Positions 36,676-46,558 of a DNA stretch of 64,000 nt are shown piece by piece. The stretch comes from Caprella mutica. Lineage: Eukaryota > Arthropoda > Malacostraca > Amphipoda > Caprellidae. The position numbers were made by a program, and so were the translations under genes. Under the pieces are notes generated by a model that saw nothing but the letters and a program-made list of their open reading frames with translations, was not told where the DNA came from and made no database searches. The stretch lies in contig CANNZV010000340.1 in the NCBI GenBank assembly GCA_947561585.1, forward strand, positions 310,001 through 374,000, written 5' to 3'. Within the stretch, counting starts at the first letter, position 1. Each line of letters opens with the position of its first letter.

Positions 36676-37019
36676 CCACAATGCCATATTACCTTGTCAT
36701 CAACTTTACAAATCAATTCATACTCTTTCTTAGACACCTTTTCACACTTTGCATGGTACCATCTCCTACATCCACCACATTCCAATCCCATCTGCCCCGT
36801 GGGCCCGTATCTACTCTACTTAAACATCCCTCGCAAAATTCCTTATCCTTATTCTCCCATACCTTGCCTAACTCTTCCTCTTTTAACTCTTTCCCTACCT
36901 CATCTTTCGAACCACTAACCTTACCAGACACTTTCCAACCTATCCCCTCCGTCACCTTTTGCCGCTCAGGCCCCGACACCTTGCTAGGGCTCCTCATCGT
37001 TTTCATTTCTCAAAATTGA

Positions 37020-38765
37020 CTCCAAATCAACCCAGCGTAACTAACTCCAACTAACTTTCACATTCAGAAGAGCTGAAACTTTCAAAATTGGTCTTATATT
37101 GACAAAGCTATAACACTGAGGCTAGCACCCGAAGGAGGACTCTAATAGCAGCTCAAAAATTGAGGCAAATCCAAAATATCTAAAGATCGGAAGTAGAGAA
37201 GGGAGGAAAAGTAATACTTGATAATGATGAATAAATATTGATAGAGAGTTCTCCTTATTTGAATAAAGAGACAGAAATGTAATGATAATTGAGGTGAGTG
37301 TAAAAATAGAAACAATCGAGAAGAAATGTATTGGAAACTGATTAACATTTTCACCCGCTGTGAGTAAAGTTGCTAAAACATATAATATTGCAATAATAAA
37401 ATAAGAAATAACTAATATAAAATGTCAATTATTCTTACAATACGGTAATACCCTACCTTAATCGATAGCTATTCAAAATAGTACATAGCATACATAGGAA
37501 AAAAATACATATGTACATCCATGTTTTATCTAAGTTTTCAGTAATAAAAAAAATACATTTTTATTGCTGAAAGCTAGGTACGAGTACGACATGAATATAC
37601 ACGAAGTGACTCTGATAATCTGTTAGTTAATAGTTCATCAATATTCAATTTAAACATCGAGGCACAATTTGAAAAAAAGAAATTATATGTAGCTAACTTT
37701 AAACTTGTATAATAAGTTCAAGATTACGATGCACTGTGAACTTGAGAGTGAAGATCATCTATACTCCCTTCTTCTATGTACTGTGATGTTAACTCAATTC
37801 AGTGAACTATTAACCATTATAGATACAATTAATAACTTTACACCAAGGGAGCTACGTATATTATAGACAAATCTATATCAGTCTACTCTGTAGAAGTAGT
37901 ATGTATTATCATAGAAAACTATATCTATCAAAGAAAACTACATAGTATGGGGTATATTATAATTATCTATTCTTAATGAACTAAAAGATTTATTTAGGAT
38001 CTTAATATAAATAAAGTTGTATAGCACTTCAAGCTATACTTTATTTTATAATTGTGAATAAAGAAATGATCATGGTATAATTACAGATTAGAAAATAATA
38101 ATTAAAGATATTAAATATGATATACATATAAAGATCGAACTATTATTGTAATGTAATTGAATTAGAATTGATATGAATTGTTCAGTGACTAAAATTAACA
38201 ACCTAGCTTTTTTTATTGAGTTAATCGGCATTTTTACTGGAGTTAAATCTGAAGTACGGGTCAGGGGGTGGAAAACAAATTATAAGTTGAGTGAGTACCT
38301 AGGTACACTGACTGCGCATATCATTATCTGCTATTTGACTTTATTCTTAACAGGCAGGTACACTAGTGGCAGCTTATGATAATTCTCATCAATAGAGCAA
38401 ACCAAAAGTCAATGTGTGTACAATTGACACACAAACGAATTAACTAACTCTTCAAATTTGTTCGAATGTAAAGAAACAACAAAGAAGTTGTTATTCAAAC
38501 AACTCAGAACAACCAAGAAAATTTTCGATGATTTGCAGATATGGCAGAGTTGAGGTCTTCTTTAAAATATTGACTGGAGAGTCAATACAGAGTATAGCTA
38601 CACAATTTGGGTGAATTTTGTTTTAAATGTAAGCAATAAAATCTCTTTTTTAGCACCAAAAACTGAAAAATGTTTTTTACATTTAAAAAAACTCTTAAAT
38701 TTTCAAAGAATATAAATTTGAATAAATTCTAAAAGTCTTGAAATAGCAAAGTCATTCGTCTCTGC
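37020..38765. other. Intergenic, no gene recognised
   Basis: The first ~100 bases are probably 5' UTR of the retrotransposon. The rest is AT-rich. At 38230-38272 TTTTTACTGGAGTTAAATC followed by GGGTCAG matches, inverted, a block at 16371-16415, so a further dispersed repeat is present. No supported gene. Confidence 0.5.
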
Positions 38766-38932
38766 ACAAATAATATTCCACTAGGGATGAACTCTTACGG
38801 TGAAGAACATTCATACAATATCTATTTACAGTCAATACAAATAATATTACACTAGGGATGAACTCTTACGGTGAAGAACATTCATACAATATCTATTTAC
38901 AGTCAATACAAATAATATTCCACTAGGGATGA
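38766..38932. repeat. 71-bp satellite, ~2.4 copies (inverted relative to 55.9 kb)
   Basis: Units contain AATAATATTCCACTAGGG, ACTCTTACGGTGAAGAAC and CAATATCTATTTACAGTC. The reverse complement forms the larger array at 55905-56583, so one 71-bp satellite sits at two places about 17 kb apart in opposite orientation. Confidence 0.92.
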
Positions 38933-38933
38933 G

Positions 38934-39270
38934 GGGGAGTGTCTCACTTTTTTACTTTTTTTCTTTTGAAGAGTGAGATGCTTGATTTTCTCACACTTGA
39001 TTATACTTTTAAAATAGACAATTTTTTAAAGACATTCTTTTCCAATCTCTATTTCTCCCTTACATAAAAAATACTAGAAACAAACAAATACTACTTCATA
39101 ACATACTTTTCTTTTTGCCTCCTCCCTCCATTTCCCCCTCCCCTTTTTGAAGCACTTGCAGACAACTTTCATACTTAATATTTTTACACATGATTTGGGA
39201 CATATTATGAGGTGTCTTTTTATGCAGTTTTTTTTTTTTAATTATCTCAAATTTCAGTGAGACACTCCCC
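38934..39270. mobile_element. Element with GGGGAGTGTCTCACT inverted ends
   Basis: A 15-bp inverted repeat, GGGGAGTGTCTCACT and AGTGAGACACTCCCC, bounds a body of long T-runs and AT-rich sequence. It starts exactly where the 71-bp satellite copy breaks off. No ORF, and no clear target duplication. Confidence 0.6.
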
Positions 39271-39305
39271 TTAACAGTTTATACAATATTTATCATTTCA
39301 AAAAG

Positions 39306-40110
39306 ATGTCGGCTTCCAGCAATGAATATAAAGTCAAAATTGTGGAATCCTACTTCAAACACAATATAGCGCATATTTCAGTACAGGGAGAATTTATGAG
39401 ATTATTCAATCAATAAAAAATTGCACTGGTAACAAAATTTAGAGAAACAGGATCAACATATCAGACAGAAACCGCGTCGGTAGGCAGAGATCGATGAAAA
39501 TGCAATCGCAATTCAGCATGTTGCTGCAAGAGTCGAAAAAAATAACAACACATCTCTTTGTAGCGTGTAATGCAATTGGAGATATCTTAAAGTACATTTC
39601 AAGTTTTCAACGGGCCTTAATCAGAGATTTAAAATTGCTTCAATGTAAAGTTCAAGTGGCGCAGTGATTTCAGCTGCAAAATTACAAGAAAAAAAAAGAA
39701 TATGCATATGCATTTCTTAGGCTAACAATCATATGAGGCCTATTTTCAAATTGGTGGTCATGTCAATAAACAAAATATCGCTAGTGAGGTAATGAAAACC
39801 CAATGATTATTCATGAACAACCAGGCCATGCAATTGTTACGATTTGGGGCGATATAACTAATGTTAAAGTTTTTGGTTCGTACTTTCATATAAAGGATTG
39901 GCCGTTACTGTCACAAGAGAGAACTACCGAAATACAATATCCGAACATGCCGAACTTCTGGTTCCAAAAAGATGAGACAACGAAATATACACGGCAAAGG
40001 AACCAATGACCTTACTAAGGGTAGCCTTTCCCGTGTCTTTAATTTCTCGTTTTGGTGATGTTTCATTGCCACGACGGTCGCCTGATTCACGATGGTCACC
40101 TAGACAATCC
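39306..40110 (+). pseudogene. Degenerate mariner-type transposase
   Basis: Conceptual translation with several frame changes gives SSNEYKVKIVESYF, KFRETGST, SSFQRALIRDLKL, EAYFQIGGHVNKQN, EQPGHAIVTIWGDI, NFWFQKDETT and ISRFGDVSLPRRSPD, in the order found in insect mariner-like transposases. The catalytic sites and inter-motif spacing are decayed. No terminal repeats were found, so it is an old, dead copy. Confidence 0.75.
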
Positions 40111-40517
40111 TGAAAAGAACTCATATTTCTTTCAATAATAACTAGAAGCATTTACAGAATATTATATATAAAAAATAAAACTTTAAGATTTTACCTTTTA
40201 TTTGTAATTAAAATGAATTACCTATATCTGATAGAATTTCTTTATAATAAAGTTATAAAACTGTGAAACGACTTTTGAGACTATTACACACCTAACTAGA
40301 AGCGACATAGTGCATCTCTACATAGAAGATGCACACATAGGTACTAGCTACTAGTACACCCCTAGGTAGTAGCTACTAGTACACCCCTAACTATTGGCTA
40401 GGTTGGTAGTGTGTTCATACCGGTTTTCAGAGGTTTGCTCGGTGTGACAGAGCATAAAACAGAAGGGACCTCAAAACACACAAGAAAAACAAATGAACAC
40501 AACACTAACTTCACATA

Positions 40518-41106
40518 CAGGGAGTACTGTAGAACTGTACAGGGAGTACTGTAGAACTGTACAGGGAGTACTGTAGAACTGTACAGGGAGTACTGTAGAA
40601 CTGTACAGGGAGTACTGTAGAACTGTACAGGGAGTACTGTAGAACTGTACAGGGAGTACTGTAGAACTGTACAGGGAGTACTGTAGAACTGTACAGGGAG
40701 TACTGTAGAACTGTACAGGGAGTACTGTAGAACTGTACAGGGAGTACTGTAGAACTGTACAGGGAGTACTGTAGAACTGTACAGGGAGTACTGTAGAACT
40801 GTACAGGGAGTACTGTAGAACTGTACAGGGAGTACTGTAGAACTGTACAGGGAGTACTGTAGAACTGTACAGGGAGTACTGTAGAACTGCACAGGGAGTA
40901 CTGTAGAACTGTACAGGGAGTACTGTAGAACTGTACAGGGAGTACTGTAGAACTGTACAGGGAGTACTGTAGAACTGTACAGGGAGTACTGTAGAACTGT
41001 ACAAGGAGTACTGTAGAACTGTACAGGGAGTACTGTAGAACTGTACAGGGAGTACTGTAGAACTGTACAGGGAGTACTGTAGAACTGTACAGGGAGTACT
41101 GTAGAA
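40518..41106. repeat. 22-bp minisatellite, ~27 near-identical copies
   Basis: The unit CTGTACAGGGAGTACTGTAGAA is repeated with only a few single-base variants (around 40889 and 41003), suggesting very recent expansion. It contains the palindromes CTGTACAG and AGTACT. The minus strand is open in all frames because the unit lacks stops, giving spurious ORFs. Confidence 0.97.
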
Positions 41107-42673
41107 TGCGTAAAAAAAACGAATTAAATAATAACTATTATATACTTTTCGAGAATGTGGAACTGTTTGATAATTCGGAACTTACCCCATCATTTTATTT
41201 GTAACTACAGTTAGATCGCACTGAGTTTGCTTCTCAAATACCGGTTTGTAGTTAGTCTGACAAACCTGTAGACAATATGCAAAGAACTTATCCAGGCACA
41301 TTATTAGATTATGTACCTGTTCTGAAAATAACCCGTGCATCTAAAGCAGCTTATAATATCATCACCTTATATGAAATAATTCACCTGGAATTGTCTGATT
41401 CACATATAGTATTTTAATCAATCATACTCTTGAATGATAATCAATGCAAAGAGACAGCGCGAGTTTTAAAGAATTATCAAGTTTTTTAATATTGCTGTAA
41501 AATAAATAACAGTGAAGTAAAATGGTGTTATATTTATAATTTAAAATTAATTGAATGTAGTAAATGTAATTATGATAGGTACGAATAATATCATAATCGA
41601 TAGTATCGCATTTTCAAGTTCGTTACATTGTTTATTTTTTCCAATCGTGTTCAATGATGTTGTTATTATGTGACTGTTGATAGAGATAATTGCCTAATGG
41701 TTCCAATCGTCGCAGCGCCGCAGGTTCTGTCGCAAGAATCATTAATTTTAAGAGGTTGAATAACGCGTTGCAAAGTTATATTAATTAGATGCAATCAAAT
41801 AAAGGTCAGATGATATGTTTACAAAGTATGATCTCTCTACACTAGTCATTATTAAGGTATTTCTCCCCTACAGAAATAATTATCATCGAGGATTCATAAT
41901 TTTATATAAACTGAAACAATTTCCTACTGGAAAGGTATAATTGTAGTAAAAAATGAAGTAGAAATAGTTATTATCAAATACGAAAACCTACTGAGTTCAA
42001 CGATTGGTCATTATCCAGGAACCATTGGATTAGATTTTAGAGCGATCGGGTCAAAGGTCAAGGTCATATACTCATATATAACTCATTTGATCTTAAATTT
42101 GGAGTTTCATATTTGGAAGTAATAAATGTTAAATTTTGTTATATTAATATTATGATCTATGGGATATTTTTATAATTTGAAATTTTTATAAAATTTGTCC
42201 CTATCCACTACGGGGTGAAAGTACGCTTCATGCACTAGGTCGACCCAGCGCATGGATGGCAAGAATAGGAATTCATGGACAAGGGACCTAGAAAATCAAT
42301 CTGCTTACAAATGGATATAGCAAGGCAGAAGGAAGAGGAAAGAAGAGGAAGAAGTTTAGGAAAGATACAAGAGCAAACTTCAGAAAAAAACGCAGAACTA
42401 TACACAACCCTAAAATGGTAAAATCTACAATAGAACAAAAAGAAGGCATACTATAGAAAATATCCTCAAGGGAATGGTAAATCATAGTCTATAAGAGCAG
42501 AATATTAATTACATGAAAAGCTTTGCTCTAAGTCACACAGTATAACATTGTCTCCAAAGTGCCATATCAGATGCAGTCTCTACGCATGCGTGTGCGTCCC
42601 ACTGACTCCTAGTTTCGATCCTAAGGTTGCAGGAGCAAATAAAATTGTTTGAAGTGGTGGCTTTCAGACATGA
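41107..42673. other. Intergenic with repeat fragments
   Basis: At 41150-41190 a solo right end of the GGGTAAGTT MITE family is seen (AATGTGGAACTGT, AACTTACCCC). At 41443-41460 AATGCAAAGAGACAGCGC matches the end of the 66-bp element at 51893-51958. No gene recognised. Confidence 0.5.
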
Positions 42674-42746
42674 GACCATGTGGCCTAACGGATAAGGCGT
42701 CGGACTTCGGATCCGAAGATTGCAGGTTCGAATCCTGTCATGGTCG
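42674..42746 (+). tRNA. tRNA-Arg (anticodon TCG)
   Basis: A full cloverleaf: acceptor GACCATG with CATGGTC, D arm GCCT...AGGC, anticodon stem TCGGA/TCCGA around the loop CTTCGGA, and T arm GCAGG-TTCGAAT-CCTGT. Anticodon TCG reads CGA codons. No intron; discriminator G. Box A (TGGCCTAACGG) and box B (GGTTCGAATCC) of the internal RNA polymerase III promoter are present. Confidence 0.96.
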
Positions 42747-43258
42747 ACATGACTTTTACCTATGAATTAGATGTAGAAAGGTGGTAAATAGTTTCCTTTA
42801 AGTTATTTAGTCTATTTTTCAACGGTAAATGATAATTTTTATATTTATCAAAAACATTCGGTAATGGTAATAAATATTTATTCTTTTGATAGCCAAAGAA
42901 TAAAGAAAAGTGATAGCTGGAACAAGGAAAAAAGAGTAAGTGTCAAAGAAATTTCCTCATCGAAATTATTTTCAACTCTAACATTACATCAAATACACTA
43001 AATAGTATTTACAATTTTTAAAAACTACGTTTTATACTTCTTTTAAAAGCAAAAATTGAATATTTCATAATTTCGTATTAATCAATGCAAATAATATTAT
43101 TAAAAATTCAATTAATAGGATTCAATACATATATTATATTGTGACAATTTTTGTGATATTGTGATAAATAATATATATTGCCAATATATATACCTATAAA
43201 ATAAACTACTCTTATTGTGATACAAATATTAAAGATGAACTAATATAAAGAAGATATA

Positions 43259-44413
43259 CAGGGTGTCCCAAAAAAAACCGATACCCAGATTTGAATGGCT
43301 GAAATTCAAAAACTAAAAAACTTACAAAAAAATTGAAAATCACATTTTGTTTATTAACATTTATTTCATATCCGCACAACATTTTAGATGAATATATCCA
43401 ATCGTTTTCTCTATACAGTATTTTTGACTGATATAAAAAACCTGTTTGCGCACTTTTGGTTTAACTTCGAATTTTAGGATATTAAAACCAAGTTTTTAAT
43501 AACTTTCAACAGTTTATTAATTTTTTTTATTAAAAACCGTTTTTATAACATTATAAGGCGTTTATAAATATGCAACCAAAAAAAAACAATGAAACTGTTC
43601 CTCCTATTTATCGTTTCAGGCGATCTGGTGGGCCATTCGATACGATGATTCAGGGCGATAATGTCTATGTCGAATAGTAACCAACCAGGTTCGATTGATT
43701 CTGTTTTCATGTATTTCTCGAATTCTTGGAACGATTCTATCATTTATTAGATAAAGGTATCTATCTCCATTTAAATTATTTTTGTAAGAATAAAGGAGAG
43801 ACGATACGGCAAGTCGGCCATTGCTACATAGTCCAATCCATACACAGACTTTCTCTCACGAAATTCTTACGTCAAAGTTGAGATAAGGAGGTTGGTTCTT
43901 CGGTGCAAATGTGCGAACGTTATGAAAATTTATTTTACCATTCAAATCAAAAGTGGTCTCATCACCAACCACATTATTGTCCACAACCGACATTTCTTTG
44001 CTAAAAAATGAGCAAAATTCAGCCGCCGAGGAAGATCGGTATCAAGGTGTTTTTTTCTCGCTCGTACATCTTGTACGGATGTCACTTTAAATCTAAGGTT
44101 ACAAATCTGTTGAATGTAGATTTAGGAACATCTGATCCATTTTTTATTGCAGTGATTTGCAAATTTTCTGTAAGTGCTTCTTGAACAATTTGAACTGTGA
44201 AATAAGTGTTTTACTGAAAGTGCACAAGCTGGTTCTTGGTATCGGCCACTAAAAATACAGCTACAAGAAAACAGTTGAATCGATTCAACTGATATTTTGA
44301 ACAAAGAAGAAAAAATATTGAGAAACAAAATGTGATTTTCCAATTTTTGTAAGTTTAATAGTTTTTGAATTACAGCCTTTGAAATTTGGGTATCGTTTTT
44401 TTGGGACACCCTG
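43259..44413 (-). mobile_element. Decayed Tc1/mariner element with intact termini
   Basis: CAGGGTGTCCCAAAAAAA at the left is mirrored by TTTTTTTGGGACACCCTG at the right, flanked by TA on both sides (43257-43258 and 44414-44415). The inverted repeats extend over about 60 bp (ACCGATACCCA, AAAATCACATTTTGTTT). On the minus strand a broken transposase is readable: DETTFDLNGKINFHNVR, then KNQPPYLNFDVRIS, LNGDRYL and IEWPTRSPE, with stops, frameshifts and an internal deletion. It is a different lineage from the relic at 39306. Confidence 0.88.
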
Positions 44414-44415
44414 TA

Positions 44416-45633
44416 TTAGTTACAATAGATGTCAAACTACACTGTTAACGAAATAACTCAGTTCTCCCTACAAAACAGAGGCTTACAAAAAGAAAATTTT
44501 CCTTGCAATCACTTTTCATGGTAAACTAACTAGTAAACGATTTACGAAAATGCTTTTGTGTTTAGATTGCTCATATTAATTTAGAATTAGTACCTAAGTT
44601 ATAAATACAAAATATGATTCAATAAATACAAATAGATTTAAAAATACATGAAATATAAAAAAGCGATATCGATATTGCCATATTGGGTAAATTACACCTT
44701 AGCCGATATGACACAATAACCGATAGCAAGTTACAAGAAGATGATACATTTTTGAAAGGGATTGAGTAGGGAGTATATTTTGTGTCATTTAAACTGTTTA
44801 ACATTGTGTATGAAAAATATCATTCCTATATATCGGAAACTGAACTCGCATGTTATAGGCTACCGGTGTCATATCGGCCATTGCTTAGTTATCAACTTAT
44901 CATACATCGTGATAATAGGTGATATCGATAAACTGACACGGTACGGTGATATTCATATCATCAATTCACTATTCTGGTTAATGTTGCTTCAAATAGTTTT
45001 TCGTGGGAAGATTACACTCGCACTGCAATTTAGTTAATAAAATAGAATAACGTGGAGTGATTTGAAAGGAGTGACGCTGTGTTTTATTGCTATTAGATAG
45101 GCAGGTAGTGTGGAATATTACTTCAACTGAGGGATGGGGAAATTAACGATTCACTGCAGTCATTTGAAGGATATATCATATATGATATATGCATATACAA
45201 TTAAACATATATAATACATGGATATACACACATGTATAATTCATACATACCTTTACTCATACACATATCAGAGTGCATGAATAATCGTAGTTTGAACTAT
45301 AATAACTTCCTTAATATAGGTTCAATTTGAATTTGGTTGGTTTTAAAACAATCTCAAGACTATAAAATTTTCTTACTTAGTTTTATACTTCACTTAATAT
45401 GTTCATATTTTTTGGATGTCTAACTTTAGAGGCTGCCAGACATTTTTCCGAACTGACATTGGCATTATATTATTTGTATTTAACTAAACAGACTTGAAAA
45501 AGACCTTTGGTTATCTGTTACTTCAATTTATTGATGTTATTTTAATTATCATATAAGCCTACAAAACTAATAATACAAATAAGCTTAAACTAATAATACA
45601 TATAAGCCTACAAAACTAATAATACAAATAAGC
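44416..45633. other. Intergenic, no gene recognised
   Basis: AT-rich sequence with complementary GTATATTTTGTGTC-like and GATATCGAT-like tracts around 44650-44960 that could be an old inverted repeat. Near 45540-45640 a short direct repeat of CTAATAATACAAATAAGC abuts the Harbinger element and continues on its other side. Confidence 0.5.
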
Positions 45634-45636
45634 TTA

Positions 45637-46267
45637 AGGGCCCCATACACGACACCAATTTCCAACTCCAACCCCGATCTACAGCCAGATCGTGGTTGGG
45701 GTTGGAGTTGGCGGTGTGCCCACACACGTTCCAATCGATTTGTCCAATCTTTCTCAGTTGAATCGCTTATCTGTGCTGTGAACAATGTCTGACCTCGACT
45801 CTGATGACCTGGCGAATGTTGCATTGTTATTAGAGGCAGATAGAAAACGTAAAAAACGATCTAAGTGGTGCAAGTCGTGGCTTCAAAAGAATGATAAGTT
45901 ATCCTATAATGTTTTGCTGGAAGAACTGAGGTCAGAACCAAAGGATTACTTGAATTATTTAAGAATGGATGAACCCACTTTCCTAGAACATTTGTCCTTG
46001 GTCACACCAATCATTGTAAAACAAGATACTGAAAAGCACAACTGAAAAGATTTGGTCGTTTCTGCCCATATACCACTTCAACCCCAATCCCGACTTTAAG
46101 CTCCGCCCATAAAATATCAGAAAATTCTGATCAACTCCAACTCCAACCACGATCTGCAAATCGTGATTGGATCGGGGTTGGTGGAGCCCATACACGGGCC
46201 AATCTGGTCGCGGTTGGAGTTGTAGATCGGTGTTGGAGTTGGAAATCGGTGTCGTGTATGGGGCCCT
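45637..46267 (+). mobile_element. PIF/Harbinger derivative with TTA target duplication
   Basis: Inverted ends AGGGCCCCATACACGACACC are perfect for at least 20 bp and flanked by TTA (45634-45636 and 46268-46270), the three-base TWA target of PIF/Harbinger. Subterminal GGTTGGAGTTG motifs repeat at both sides. The 631-bp element keeps the start of a transposase (45785-46045) but lacks its catalytic domain. Confidence 0.92.
45785..46045 (+). CDS. Truncated HARBI1-like transposase N-terminus, 86 aa
   Basis: ATG at 45785, stop at 46043. The protein starts MSDLDSDDLANVALLLEADR and has KWCKSWLQKNDKLSYNVLLE, LNYLRMDEPTFLEHL and TPIIVKQDTEK, the helical N-terminal module of Harbinger transposases that precedes the DDE nuclease. 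Full transposases continue for about 300 residues; here the frame ends at once after KQDTEKHN and the sequence goes directly into the 3' terminal repeats, so it is an internal-deletion derivative. Whether the small protein is made is unknown. The frame has no stop, so the loss of the rest is recent or the module is retained. Confidence 0.75.
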   Translation: MSDLDSDDLANVALLLEADRKRKKRSKWCKSWLQKNDKLSYNVLLEELRSEPKDYLNYLRMDEPTFLEHLSLVTPIIVKQDTEKHN

Positions 46268-46558
46268 TTAAACTAATAATACAAATAAGCTTAAACTAAT
46301 AATACTTTATTGCGGTATACAGGACAAAGTTTTAATTTCCATTACTTAAGTTAAAATAATGGTATTCTTGTAAGACTCTTCCGCGCGAAAAATTGGCCCA
46401 TCCGATGACAGAGACTGAAAAATAGCGCAAGTGTCAAAATAGTCCGCTGGTAAAGCAATAATAATTTCCCAGATACAAAATCGCCAAACGCTTTTGTTGT
46501 TTTGTCTAATTATCGGGCAGGAGAATAAGATGTAATTGCGTTATTTAATTAGTGTAAA

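Larger units (their letters stand above)
31341..37006 (-). mobile_element. APE-type non-LTR retrotransposon, near full length
   Basis: A minus-strand element with ORF1 (37006 to 34743) and ORF2 (34742 to 31341) in the usual order and a purine-rich coding strand. ORF1 carries a PHD-type finger, a coiled coil and an RRM-like part; ORF2 has an apurinic endonuclease and reverse transcriptase. ORF1 is broken by three MITEs and frameshifts, while ORF2 has only two single-base frameshifts. The exact 5' and 3' ends and target duplication could not be fixed; the 3' UTR probably extends below 31341. The domain layout resembles CR1/L2-group elements, but I cannot assign a clade. Confidence 0.85.
34743..37006 (-). 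pseudogene. Retrotransposon ORF1: PHD finger, coiled coil, RRM-like
   Basis: ATG at 37006. The N-terminal part encodes a Cys-rich finger: FCEGCLSR, then after a frameshift near 36790 CGGCRRWYHAKC and VIWHC, in the C4HC3 order of PHD fingers. A coiled-coil stretch follows (EENRRLQKELSVVKQEI). Three small elements interrupt it (36533-36675, 36166-36300, about 35866-36096), with a further frameshift near 35765. The intact C-terminal part from 35621 has an RRM/transposase-22-like segment (KKNVMIFNLKES, RARPLLIKLNQVRDI, IERDLTVVEREQNKK) and a Gly/Gln/Ser-rich tail made of repeated QGGGQS. ORF1 proteins of this kind bind the element RNA. It ends in UGA at 34745-34743, in the same frame as ORF2. Confidence 0.82.

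Noticed and set aside
38173..38379. 68-codon ORF with hydrophobic segments
   Set aside because: Overlaps a dispersed repeat also seen inverted at 16371-16415, so not a likely gene.
40398..41004. Minus-strand ORFs of 164-177 codons with a 22-residue repeat
   Set aside because: Product of the 22-bp minisatellite, which is stop-free in all three minus-strand frames.
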